Assembly: GCA_008638375.1 (NCBI GenBank)
Contig: CM018052.1
Location: forward strand, 14,722,450-14,786,449
Direction of reading: 5' to 3'
Source: Nyssa sinensis
Taxonomy: Eukaryota; Streptophyta; Magnoliopsida; Cornales; Nyssaceae
Length of the DNA stretch: 64,000 bases
Below, piece by piece: positions 11,791-21,475 of the stretch (position 1 is the stretch's first letter; each line of letters starts with the position of its first letter). Under the pieces are notes generated by a model. It saw only the letters and a list, made by a program, of their open reading frames with translations. It was not told where the DNA came from and ran no database searches. The position numbers and the translations under genes were made by a program.

Positions 11791-12240
11791 TTTTATTCAT
11801 TTATTAGCAGCTTTAGTTTTGTTCTACAGTTCTATATGTCATGTTCAACAATTTTTTTTTGTCCATTGCAACTTGATGAAGTATGATAAATTATTTTTTG
11901 ATCTCAAATTGATGTACCTTCTTATATGCTCAATACCTACACACATATTGAGCAATTTATTTTTAGTGCTTCATTAGATTCTGGGCTGGCAGTACAAATG
12001 GATAGCTACTTAATTTTTTCCTTTTAAAATTTATAGTTTTTTCACTTTTAGCAGCTGGGGATGATCCACCATTTCTTGTGCCATTGAACTAATGGATCTT
12101 GAAGGCATAATGTTTGGAAGAGGTACGATGTTCCACATAAAAGTAACTTATTTGACTGTTTGTTTTAAATGTGTGACTATGTAAAAAACTTTGGCAAATT
12201 TACCTAACTACTACATGTCTGTATTTCTTATTTCGATTTT
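11791..12240. other. Spacer with an exon-like segment
   Basis: This lies between two LINE fragments. At about 12055-12122 a pyrimidine tract plus AG precedes a 70 bp open stretch that ends in AG followed by GTACG, resembling a small exon between introns. It also contains an in-frame stop in the obvious frame. The source gene is not recognised. Confidence 0.3.
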
Positions 12241-12358
12241 AGTGGCTTGCAAATTGGAAAAGATCCAAAGGGATTTCTTATGAAGAGGTGAGGAGGGAGA
12301 GATGAAGTTGGATCTAGTCAAATGGAACACAGTGAAGCTCTAAATGGTAGCAGGGGGA
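12241..12358 (+). pseudogene. LINE ORF2 fragment, left half
   Basis: The plus frame reads KLEKIQRDFL at 12255 and then a KWNTV...GGLG pattern, the region after the polymerase in plant L1 ORF2 (usual KIQRxFLWGG...GGLGIRxL). It stops exactly at the TSD of the 12364-15172 insertion. The next residues, IKDLGLVNQALLAKW, lie beyond that insertion at 15178, so the two halves were once continuous. Upstream polymerase sequence is missing, so the copy is 5' truncated. Confidence 0.85.
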
Positions 12359-12363
12359 TTGGG
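12359..12363. repeat. TSD ttggg (left)
   Basis: This matches 15173-15177 and falls inside LINE coding sequence. Confidence 0.88.
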
Positions 12364-15172
12364 TGTAGAGATCTGAAAAATAAAGACAAATTTTTCATTT
12401 TTGCCGGTAGGGCACTATACATGCACCATTTGCCGGTAGGGCACTACATATGCATCATTTAGCTATAAGTCATATTTAGAAGCATATTTTGAGTGTGTCA
12501 TAGAATAGAAATATGCTTAAAATATTACAATACACCTCCTATAAAAATTTGAGCATGTTCGGAGATAGTTTCAGAAATTGGACCAAAAGGGCATCCCAGG
12601 TGGCCCGGGTGGATCCGGCCAAACTTGGCCACAGGCAGAAATGTATGTTTTTGAAAATTTTTATTTAAAATAATTTTAAGAACTTTGGTTAAATAAAAAT
12701 GTCGAATTGAGACATTTCGAGACGGGTTATAGTGTAACGGGGCCCGGATTCATTAAGGGCAAAAAGGTCATTTTGCCCCTTGATTATAAATACAACCCTT
12801 AGAGTAAAAAAAATCATACTTTGGTCCGGAGAAGAGCAGAATTCGCGCAGGGAGAGCGAGGGGAAGAGAAAACCTAGGTTTTCCAACATTTAAGCTTCCA
12901 AAACACACTTCTAGGCTTGGATTTTCACAAAGGTTCCTTCTAGGAAGTTGTTCCTCTCAAAAAGAACTATATTCTCACTCATCGGTTTGGCTGTGAAACG
13001 AACACAACTTCCTCAGTTTGAGAAAAACCATTCTAGGTATGATACCTTGCTAAGTTAGGAATAGATTTGTGTTTTCTTGCCTTTCTATGTGTTGATTGAA
13101 TGATTTAGGTGTTTACTTGATGTTATAAAATCACTTAGGTGATAGTTGCTTTGAAAACCTAGAGTTGATTGTTTATGTACTTATGTGTTTTTTGTTATTC
13201 TTTGGGAATTTAGTAAAGTGATGAACATGTAACTTGTTGGTATGTTTGATTCATTGTGTTCTAGCTTATGTTCATGTAGAGAAACTCTTTTGGTTGAGAG
13301 TTATGATTTATTCCATGAGTTGGTAGTTTGTGTATTTTTATTTTCTTTGAGAAATTGTTAAAGTGATGAACATGAGACTTGATCATATATTTAATTCATT
13401 GAATTGTGACTTACAATCATGTAGACAAAGTGTTGTGAATTTGAAGTTTTGCGTTGCTTTATGAAAGATGCATATTTTAAGTCATGCTCCATGTGTTGAT
13501 GAAATGTTTCATTGAATTGTATAAGGATGAAATCAAAGCATGTTGGCATAGTGTGAATCCTTGGAGGCATGGCATGAGTTGAGCACTTGGTGCTATGCAT
13601 TATGAAGGTGTAAATCCTGTGGTGAAAAACCCAAAATTGGCCATTGGTACTTATGTCAACGGGACGGACCGTGAAGTGAGACATAGATTGGTACTCGTGT
13701 CCAACGGGGAAGGGCCGTGAAGCGAGACATGGGTGTGGTATAGAGTTTGCATGTGTGAGTCATGCATATCACCTTTGTATTGCTTGCATTGATGAATGGG
13801 TAGATGTATAGCTTTTAAAGTGTATACTTGCACATGCCACGCTTTAAATTTGTTCCTAGCATTAACATTGTGTCATACCAGCAGTTGAGCTGACCTATTC
13901 GTGGGATATCATATTACAGACGAGGCTTCCAGTACTTGAAGACTTGATGAAGTCTTAAAGGATGAAGGGGGAGGCAGACCATGGAGGATTTTTAGCCCTT
14001 GGGGCATATTTTGATGTTGTACAAGGGCATAAGCTCTAAATCATATGAAATGATGTTGTAGAATATTTGTGTATTATGAAAAGAATGGAAAAGAGCTTAT
14101 ATGTTGTAATGAATATGATGACGTGACCTTTAAAGTTCAAGCATATGTGTAGGTGTGATGAATTGTATATATTTAAATGATGCATATTTAAATTCAATGA
14201 GATTATAGCTATCGAGTGAGGATGAAATGTGCAAACTCGTAATTATAAAATGTATCATGTATATTAGGTGGGAAAAAGACTTAAAAAACAAAGGAAGTTA
14301 TGTCAAAATTTTAAAGAAATTAAGGGAGAAAAAATTAAGTGTGTGAAGTTCCATTTAAATAGGTGAGAAAAGTGCTCAAAATGGAGGGTTAGAGACGTTG
14401 GGGAAATGGGCTAAAAGTAGAAGAAAAGTGGCTTGAAAAACTTGAAATTTTTTTTTGAAAACAGAGAAATTTGCTCTCAGTCATGAACAGTAAAAATGCA
14501 GAAACAGGAAAATTTGCTTCCAATCGATACAGTGAAACATGACTGACATCCCCCAGCTGCCCAACCGCGCGCCCACACGACCATGCGTGGCCTGCTTGCT
14601 GCCCAGCCCTGCTGCGCGTGCTGCTGCTTTGCTTGTCGCGTAACCGTTGCTTTGGCCATGTTATGGCACTTCATGATCTACCTTTCAAGGCCATTTAATT
14701 CCTTACTTGACCTTACTTTTTGGAGCCCATTTTAGGCCACTTTTGGCCATTACATCAAGCCATTTTGAGCATTTTTTTTGGGACACTTTTTAGTCATGTT
14801 TCAAGGCCATGTTTGGCCGCTTACTAAGAAATTTTTGGCAGACATTTTGACTTACTCTTGGCCCATCTCTTAGGATATTTGGAGCCCATTTGGACCATTA
14901 TCCAAAGGCATATTTAGAGATATTGAGTGGGCTATTTTAAAAGCCATTTTTGAACATGACTTAAACTATTTCAAATATTAATTGGGAGATATGCTTGAAT
15001 AACATTAGGAGATCATTGTGGTTGAGTTAAATGGCAAGTCTTCACTTATAATTTTGGGGAAACATGGGGGAAGGAATACATAATTAATTAAATTCGCTTT
15101 AATGACCTTTCCTTTACTTTTCTTATTTCATTTCACTCACTCCCCGGGTTTGTAAAAATTCAAGGCGTAACA
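12364..15172 (+). mobile_element. Solo LTR, 2.8 kb, inserted in a LINE
   Basis: The unit starts TGTAGAGATCTG and ends GGCGTAACA, with a perfect 5 bp TSD (ttggg). A TATA box lies near 12785 (ATTATAAATAC), followed by a leader-like region, as in an LTR promoter. Nothing coding, no PBS and no second LTR is present, so it is a solo LTR left by LTR-LTR recombination. Its family is not clear; its terminal sequence differs from the 4389, 38714, 47656 and 52187 units. Confidence 0.83.
12784..12793 (+). promoter_or_regulatory. LTR TATA box
   Basis: ATTATAAATA lies about 420 bp inside the solo LTR, after a 'ggtcattttgcccc' stretch. It sets the likely sense strand of the LTR. Confidence 0.5.
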
Positions 15173-15177
15173 TTGGG
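15173..15177. repeat. TSD ttggg (right)
   Basis: This is the partner of 12359-12363. Confidence 0.88.
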
Positions 15178-16319
15178 CATCAAGGACTTGGGTCTTGTCA
15201 ACCAAGCACTATTGGCTAAGTGGCACCAGAGATTTGGGACGGATGATCACTGACTTTGGAAGATGATAGTGATTGTCAAATATAGGGTTGAAGATTCTGG
15301 CTAGTTCTCCAAGACAGGTTCAGAAGTTCATGGTTGCGGGCTTTGGAAGGTTATTTGGAAGGGGCCGGAGAATTTCATGAGATGCACTCGTTCTGAGGTG
15401 GGGGTGGCTACGAGGCTTTTGGGGTGATATTTGGTGAGTCGATTGTCCGCTGAAGGATAAATTTTTAAACTTGTATAGCATTTCTAGATTCAAAAGGCTA
15501 TTATGGAAGAAGGAGGTTCGGTGGTAAGGGGGAGTGGGTTTGGAATCCCCAATTTAGGAGGGATTTTTTTGATTGGGAACTGGGGGAGGTTATGGCTTAT
15601 ATGGAGAGTTTGGAGGGGTGTAAGGTAAATGAGGGAAGTCCAATTTTTTTTTTTACTTTGGTTTCTTTCTAGTTCCAAATTTTTTTCGTTTCGTTCCTTT
15701 TACATAGAGTGTGTTGGGGCTAGAGATGAATTGTTTCCTTGGAAGTTGGTTTGGCGATCTCATGTTCCAATCAAGGTAGTTTTTTTTGCTTGGATGGCGG
15801 TTTGGGATGCGATTCCTACTATAGATAACTTACAAAAATGAGGCTTAAGTCTTGTAACTGTTGTAGCTTAGGTAAGATGACCTTGGAAATGGTAGATCAC
15901 CTCCTTCTCCATTGTGGAGTGGTTTGGGATCTATGATACATATTTTTCTCCTTGATTGGTTACTAGTGGGTGATGCCTGCCTCAGTGAGAGAGGCTCGAC
16001 TTTGTTGGAACGTGAAAGGATTGTCCAAGGAGTAACGGAGGGTGTAGAGAATGGCTCCCATCTGTTTATTTTGGTGCATTTGGAAGGAATGTAATAGAAG
16101 AATTTTTTGAGGGGATTTAAACCCCCATTGTTTGGCTTAAAAAAATATCTTTTTAAGCATGGTATTCTGTTGGGTAAAAGAAGCCCCTATCTTGTATGTA
16201 GACACTTTAGTTGATTTTTTGGGGACCTTTGGGCTTTAATCTCATAACCCTTCTTTGTACATATGGGTTCTGCCCCCCTTGGGCGGTTCGATTGCAGGTT
16301 ATCTTTACTTATCAAAAAG
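15178..16319 (+). pseudogene. LINE ORF2 C-terminus, right half
   Basis: This continues the LINE after the solo LTR. DLGLVNQALLAKWHQRFGT (usual GLxxxNxALLxKWxWRF) is followed by the HGCGLWKVIWKG block. After decay comes the zinc-binding reverse-transcriptase C-terminus: FPWKLVWRSHVPIKVVFFAW near 15737, then TIDNLQK, then VDHLLLHC-like codons near 15895. Several stops and shifts break the frame. The 3' end near 16319 is ctttacttatcaaaaaga, close to the tail of the other LINE (ctttacttgtaaaaaa), so both belong to one L1-like family. Confidence 0.85.
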
Positions 16320-16440
16320 AGTTATCAAATAACTTATGGATATATGTGAATTAAGTCATACAATGAAACATGGACTCAAAAAATTCCACACATCTTCTAT
16401 AGTTAATCTCTCTCTTCTATTGCTCTTATATATCCCCATC
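16320..16440. other. Short spacer
   Basis: This AT-rich and CT-rich flank between the LINE end and the LTR element at 16446 holds nothing recognisable. Confidence 0.5.
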
Positions 16441-16445
16441 TCTTC
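16441..16445. repeat. TSD tcttc (left)
   Basis: This matches 21471-21475 and flanks the whole 16446-21470 element. Confidence 0.75.
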
Positions 16446-17000
16446 TGGTATACCATAAAAGGACAGGCCAATCAACACTTGACACGTATGACCACAGTCC
16501 GATTTATGTTCAGCTAGCATGATTCTCGCTCAGCCAATGACACCCAGATCATCACATAAAGTCGGAAGTGACCAAACAAATATATCCAGAACTGACCACA
16601 GGGTCCAGACCAGAGCTTCAGATCGCGTCTCTGCCTTAACAGATTCCGAGCAGAGAATAAGGAAGTAGTCTCCAATACGGAAACTACCATTTATGATTAT
16701 CTCCATCTACGACTCAATGCCCACAAGGTAACTGCAATCTCCGATGATCATATCCCTATATTCATGGCGTCGAATCCTAACCAATTTAGGAAAGCTTCGG
16801 CCTATATATTAAACCCTAGAGGTACGCTTTTATTTTTATGCTCATTCTTTGACTTTCAATACAGTCTTTCAATTCCCTTACTTACTTAAGCATCTGAGCG
16901 GCTACCGCCGGAGCCAATCCGGTGGTCCTCTGATCATCTTTCTGAGTGTTCTACAGATCACGGAGCCCTCACGTGTTGCGAGTCAAAAAGTGCAGCATTA
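16446..17000 (+). mobile_element. 5' LTR of non-autonomous TAT-type element
   Basis: This 555 bp LTR starts TGGTATACC and ends GCAGCATTA (usual GCATCA). Its layout and U5 text closely match the LTRs at 1-574 and 45533-46175: a TATA-like stretch near 16802, GGTACGC, then the gcggctaccgccggagcc block. It does not match its supposed 3' partner at 20691-21470 beyond the ends and a few short blocks. Confidence 0.85.
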
Positions 17001-17003
17001 GTT

Positions 17004-17021
17004 TGGCGCCGTCTGTGGGAA
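17004..17021 (+). other. Primer-binding site
   Basis: The 18-mer starting TGGCGCCG and ending GTGGGAA stands three bases after the LTR and is identical to those at 578 and 46179. Its complement looks like a tRNA acceptor end with CCA. It primes minus-strand DNA synthesis. Confidence 0.85.
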
Positions 17022-17329
17022 CGATAGTCAGCATGCTTCGTTCTCTACCATTAATATTTCTTGCTAATGATTATTTAATTTATTTCAAGCTTAATATAAT
17101 TTCATAGATGTTAAACAAGATTGAATCAGATTGAATTCTTTATCAACAACGAAGAAATCAAATTCTACAGATTACCTGCAAAATTATATATATATATATA
17201 TATACAGATATATATCTGTATATAAAATCTCAAGATCTTTTTATATACACATATCTCTATATGTATATTCGCATGCGTTATAATCAAGTCAGCACAGTAT
17301 ATATATGATCAAGCTTTTGATCTATAATT

Positions 17330-18269
17330 TTTCAGCATATCAAATCATTACACATGATTTAAATTTTTTATTTATTGGTGTGCAAAAAAAAAAGAGAAAA
17401 CACCCATGATCTAACCCTTTTTAATATTATCTCAGAAAAATCCAAAGTTTTTTCTGATGCAGGATTCTACACCTAAATGGAGATGAAACTTTCTCTCTCT
17501 CTAAAAATATAATTGCTCTGTGTATTGGCTCTCTCTAAAATATGTATTTGATATGTTTCACTCTCTCTCTAAAAAACAAGGAAAAACAACTCAGACTCTT
17601 TATGGCATCTAACAATATATGTGATTTAAATTTTTTTTTATTATTATTATATTGGAGCATGAAAAGAAGCACCCTTAATATGACTTTTTAATATTATTTT
17701 AGGCAACAAAGAAGAATGATTTTTATTCTTTTTGCTATTGCAAGCTCTGGAACTGAGCTATAACCCAGGGAACGGAAGTTTACAATCTTCAGATTCTCTG
17801 CTCCTCTTTGTCAAAGACAATCCAACGAGAGGCTCAGTATCAGAGCATTTGCAAGACTATATACATACAAATATATATATATATATATATGTTAATATAT
17901 AGTCGCAGGATTTTTATATGCATATACATGTATATATATATATATATTCACATCAATATGGGCATCAATCTCGAGATCTGCATTAATCTCAAAATCTTTT
18001 GAGTAAAATATGAGATATTTTGAATACAGGACCAGTTCACATCAATCTCGAGATCTGCATCAATCTCAAAATCTTTTGAGTAAAATATGAGATATTTTGA
18101 ATACAGGACCATTATTCCACTGTTGAATTTGAATGTTTTTATAAAAAGCATCTCAGATTCTTTATTACATCGTTTATCTCTTTTATGTCTACATCCACTG
18201 TTTATTATTTCAATTCTCTAAACTATTTTGACTCTAAAAGAGTGTGAAAAACTCCAAACACCATGTTTG

Positions 18270-18304
<35 letters not shown>

Positions 18305-18464
18305 GTTGCAACTTATTCTTATTGAGAGCAGGATCCACTGGCTCGTTTGCTACTACAGGAAAACAATAATTATTATTGGTTTCTCTACTCATCAAATATA
18401 TATATATATATATATATATATAATCTCACCATCTTTTTGTATACATATATACAATCTCAAGATG

Positions 18465-18512
<48 letters not shown>

Positions 18513-18660
18513 GTCATGATCAAATTAGCACACTGATCAAGTCAGAAATCAGTTTCTTAGCATATAAAATCATTACACATGATTTAATTTTTGGGTGCAT
18601 AAAAAGAAGCACCCATGATTTAACTTATTTTAATATTACTTCAGATAAACCCTGTCACTT
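17330..18660 (+). repeat. Diverged internal repeats and a 77 bp tandem duplication
   Basis: A block pairing 'catgatttaaattttt' with 'aaagaagcaccc...gatttaac...ttttaatattatttcag' occurs near 17345-17450, 17615-17705 and 18565-18650. Between them, a segment containing tcgagatctg is tandemly duplicated with a 77 bp offset (17971 and 18048), the copies nearly identical. TA runs at 18274-18302, 18399-18421 and 18465-18505 interrupt the region. It is the non-coding leader of the element and has no gag. Confidence 0.7.
18465..18505. repeat. (TA)n microsatellite
   Basis: This is a pure TA run of about 41 bp, the longest in the window. Confidence 0.95.
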
Positions 18661-18793
18661 TTTCTTCTGCAGAGTTTTGTGCCTCTCTCTTCTTTGCAGC
18701 CGCCTGCGAAGATAGATAGAGCTAGAGACAAAGAGAAACAAATCTCTCTCAAGTTAAATCAGGCAGATGAAACGGTGATAAGCTTGAGACTAG

Positions 18794-19231
18794 ATGGCGG
18801 TGCTGGTAGACTTAGGCCTCAGTTTACTCTCAAACTCAAGCAGTTTCACCATGGGATCGGAAGTGCCTACTACCACAAGAAGCCTCCAACTTTCACATTT
18901 ACATTCGATCAAGAAAACACGTCTCCTCAAGGACCATGTTCGATGTGCCACTAACAGGAGACGTGAAATCATAGAGGATCTTTATCGAGCAATTGGGATC
19001 TTTGAAGAAGCTATATTTGATGTTGTTCACAAGGCAACACATTGTCTTCTTTCGCCGTTTGACACTTCCAAAACACTATTAAGATGGTGTTATTTTCATA
19101 GCAGTGGTACTAAAGATATTCCTGCTAGCAGTTCAGATGCCTCTGCCTCCAACGCTATTCTTGGTGACAACAATCCAACGCCTACAAAAAGGAACTCTAG
19201 TTTCCATTAGTCCCTTAATACAGATTCTCAT
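18794..19231 (+). pseudogene. Captured fragment of a plant lipase gene
   Basis: The open frame (138 codons) reads like the linker before the alpha/beta-hydrolase domain of plant abhydrolase-associated lipases of the At1g73920/At1g18460 type. Key runs are RRREIIEDLYRAIGIFEEAI, HKATHCLLSPFDTSKTLLRW and DNNPTPTKR. After the TAG at 19208-19210 the same frame goes on with SLNTDS, which I expect in the parent after a Gln, so the stop looks like CAG to TAG. The hydrolase domain, with catalytic Ser, Asp and His, is absent. The match is from memory of the family, so the identity is probable rather than certain. Confidence 0.62.
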
Positions 19232-19234
19232 AAC

Positions 19235-19396
19235 AGAATACTGGTACCCATATGGAGGCCATTAAAAGCTCTCCGTCTTGAAGGTGCAGGCCTTGAGTGG
19301 ATTAACAAAGAAGGGAAAACATTACTTATTGCGGCGAGCATGACTCCTGAGCTATTCAATGTTGCCAATTCTTTGATTGAATCTGGTGTTATCTAA
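19235..19396 (+). pseudogene. Captured ankyrin-repeat fragment, XBAT34/35-like
   Basis: In the frame of 19259 the sequence gives ALRLEGAGLEWINKEGKTLL and then AASMTPELFNVANSLIESGV before TAA at 19394. This is the first ankyrin repeat of plant XBAT34/XBAT35-type RING ubiquitin ligases, where the usual text is LEWxDREGKTPLILACMNxELxxVAxxLIELG. Only about 45 codons are present. It joins lipase-derived sequence on the left and LRR sequence on the right with no spacer, which suits capture of separate host exons rather than one gene. Confidence 0.72.
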
Positions 19397-19515
19397 CAAC
19401 CAATTATCTGGTCCGATATTTGAGGAGATTTGATCCGGTTTTCAAAAGATGCTAATGTTGCAGGGAAACAAGCTCAATAGGAATCTCCCTTATAAGATTT
19501 CAGGATTCAGAGCTT
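19389..19515 (+). pseudogene. Captured LRR fragment
   Basis: Immediately after the ankyrin piece, in another frame, lies LSNNQLSGPIFEEI, a TGA, then SGFQKMLMLQGNKLNRNLPY. The spacing follows the plant extracellular leucine-rich-repeat pattern LxxNxLxGxIPxxI. About 40 codons cover one and a half repeats, with no signal peptide or kinase part. This would be a third host gene contributing to the element. Confidence 0.62.
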
Positions 19516-19544
19516 GATCCACCTAGAGCTTGAACCTCTCGCTT

Positions 19545-19886
19545 CTAGTAGATTGAAGGGACTTCAGAGCTTGAATTTATTTGATATAAATTGAGGGCTG
19601 CATTCTGGCCTCGATTCCGTTGCCCTTTTTGGCTATCAACTCGTGGTTTAGCAGTAACATCAACATCTGGGGTTGTAATAGAAGGATCTATAGCTTGAGA
19701 ACAACTATGATCCCTTACTGAACTTAATGCTCCAATAATCTCATTATTGTCTGGCAATTTGTCATCTTCGCCAGGGCCTTCTGGAAAATTTGGAGGACTC
19801 TGCACAGGATTTGCCACTATGGAAACTAGTGTAGTTTCAGAGGATCCCCGCCCACGAATATTTGCTCCACAAAGCTGGCACATCAT
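19545..19886 (-). pseudogene. Unrecognised 113-codon minus-strand frame
   Basis: The frame starts MMCQLCGANIRGRG, with a CxxC pair, and is rich in Ser, Pro, Asn and Asp, without low-complexity runs. The composition looks like real protein sequence. I recognise no family. In the other TAT elements here an antisense ORF occupies the matching position between the internal region and the 3' LTR, but this one shares no motif with it. A further captured host fragment is equally possible. Confidence 0.35.
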
Positions 19887-20129
19887 CTAGCCTAAATACA
19901 GTTACAGAGGGGATTTTTGGGTCAATGGCAATATGTTGATGAAGGATTCAGCAACCCAAATAATTACAATCTTAAAGCAGCTGGATCTCAAATACCTCAC
20001 TCAGGGTGACTTCAAAGCTTCGCTTTGAGAACTTTTGGCAAACTCACTCAGCTATATCTTTTGCACTACATATATTATCAATTGTCTACTATGCTAATCA
20101 TGCAGATTCTTCTACGATTCTTCTATCTT

Positions 20130-20536
20130 AATGCACAGACCCCCAGGTTTGGTCCATCTCTAATGCACAGGCCTCCAGTGCCTGGTCCATCTCTAATGCA
20201 CAGGCGTCTAGTGCCTGGTCCATATCTAATGCACAAACCTTCAGAGTTTGGTCCATCTTTAATGCACAGGCCTTCAGTGTCTGGTCCATTTTTTAATGTA
20301 CAGACCTTCAGAGTCTGGTCCATCTTAATGCACAGACCCCCAGGTCTGGTCCATCTTAATGCACAGACTCAAGTCTGGTCCATCTCAATGTACAGGCCTT
20401 CTGGTCTGGTCCATCTTAATGCACAGACTCAAGTCTGGTCCATCAAATGTACAGGCCTTCTGGTCTGGTCCATCAAATGGACAGGCCTTCTGGTCTGGTC
20501 CATCTAAATGTACAGACTCCTAGGTCTGGTCCATTT
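20130..20536 (+). repeat. Tandem hairpin array (13 units)
   Basis: Units of 28-33 bp read AATGCA-stem-loop-stem-GGTCCATCT. Stem pairs vary together: CAGGC/GCCTG, CAAAC/GTTTG (20234-20238 with 20246-20250) and CAGAC/GTCTG. The array resembles the one at 62384-62952 and the longer one at 37600-38708 (minus). Confidence 0.88.
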
Positions 20537-20671
20537 TTCTCACCCTACCAACTTTTATAAAAACCCTGTTTTATTTCTAAGTGTTGCAGGCCAGTATATC
20601 ATAAATCATCAAGTACGCGTGACTCTTCAAAAATCCTAAACCTCAGCTCTGCATGGATCTCACAGAACTGA

Positions 20672-20690
20672 GGCTTGGGGGGGGAGTAAC
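20672..20690 (+). other. Polypurine tract
   Basis: GGCTTGGGGGGGGAGTAAC directly precedes the 3' LTR, as expected for the plus-strand primer. The analogous site of the minus-strand element is at 34811-34820. Confidence 0.8.
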
Positions 20691-21470
20691 TGATGAGCCA
20701 TAAAATGCGCCTCCAGAGCTAACAGACTTAGCAGAGCAACTACCTTCAGATCTGCCTTCAGAGCAGCTACTAGCAGAGCTGCCTCCAGAGCAGCTACCAG
20801 TAGGCCTCTAGAGCAGAGCTGCCTCCGGCAGAGCTACTACCAGCAGAGCTGAGCTGCCTCCAGAGCAGCTACCAGCAGGCCTCCAGAGCAGAGCTGCCTC
20901 CAGAGCAGCTACCAGCAGAACTGCCTCCAGAGCAGAGCTACTACTAACAGAGTTGAGCTGCCTCCAAAGCAGCTACCCAGCAGGCATCCAGAGCAGAACT
21001 GCCTCCAGAGCTGAGCTGCCCCTAGAGCAGCTACCAGCAGGCCTCCAGAGCAGGAGGAATTTCGAACTGGTCACCGTCTTCCATAGACTTCCGACCTCAG
21101 AATAAGGAATATATCTTGGAGTGCAAGTCTTTCAGATAGGAAAGGAATCCTACGTCAATCAGGGAAGATTATCACATATCTTTTAAACCTTATCAAACAA
21201 CGAAAGGAATTCTATTCAATGTAGGAAACTGCTAAAATCAATGACTCTCAACCCTATAAATAAAGGGGGCAGGTACGCCTAAATATTGGATCTCACATTG
21301 AATCTCAGATTCAATCACATATACAATCACTCTCTTTTACACATATTCTCTATATTTATTTTATATATTCCCTCTTTACTGACTTGATCGTCGGAGGGTC
21401 CTCCTTCTCTTTTTTGCAGGTCCTTCTTGCCGAATCATCGAATCGACCGGTGCTTGTTTTTGCAGCATCA
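20691..21470 (+). mobile_element. 3' LTR of non-autonomous TAT-type element
   Basis: This 780 bp LTR starts TGATGAGCC and ends GCAGCATCA, followed by TSD tcttc. Its U3 (about 20710-21055) is a tandem array of roughly 45-50 bp units rich in AGCTGC-ctccaga-GCAGCT, itself a hairpin and similar in wording to units of the internal array. A TATA-like stretch (CTATAAATAAAGG) lies near 21254 and precedes GGTACGC. U3 and U5 differ strongly from the 5' LTR. Confidence 0.82.
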
Positions 21471-21475
21471 TCTTC
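21471..21475. repeat. TSD tcttc (right)
   Basis: This is the partner of 16441-16445. Confidence 0.75.

Noticed and set aside
18228..18715. ORFs with long Ile-Tyr runs
   Set aside because: They are translations of TA microsatellites.
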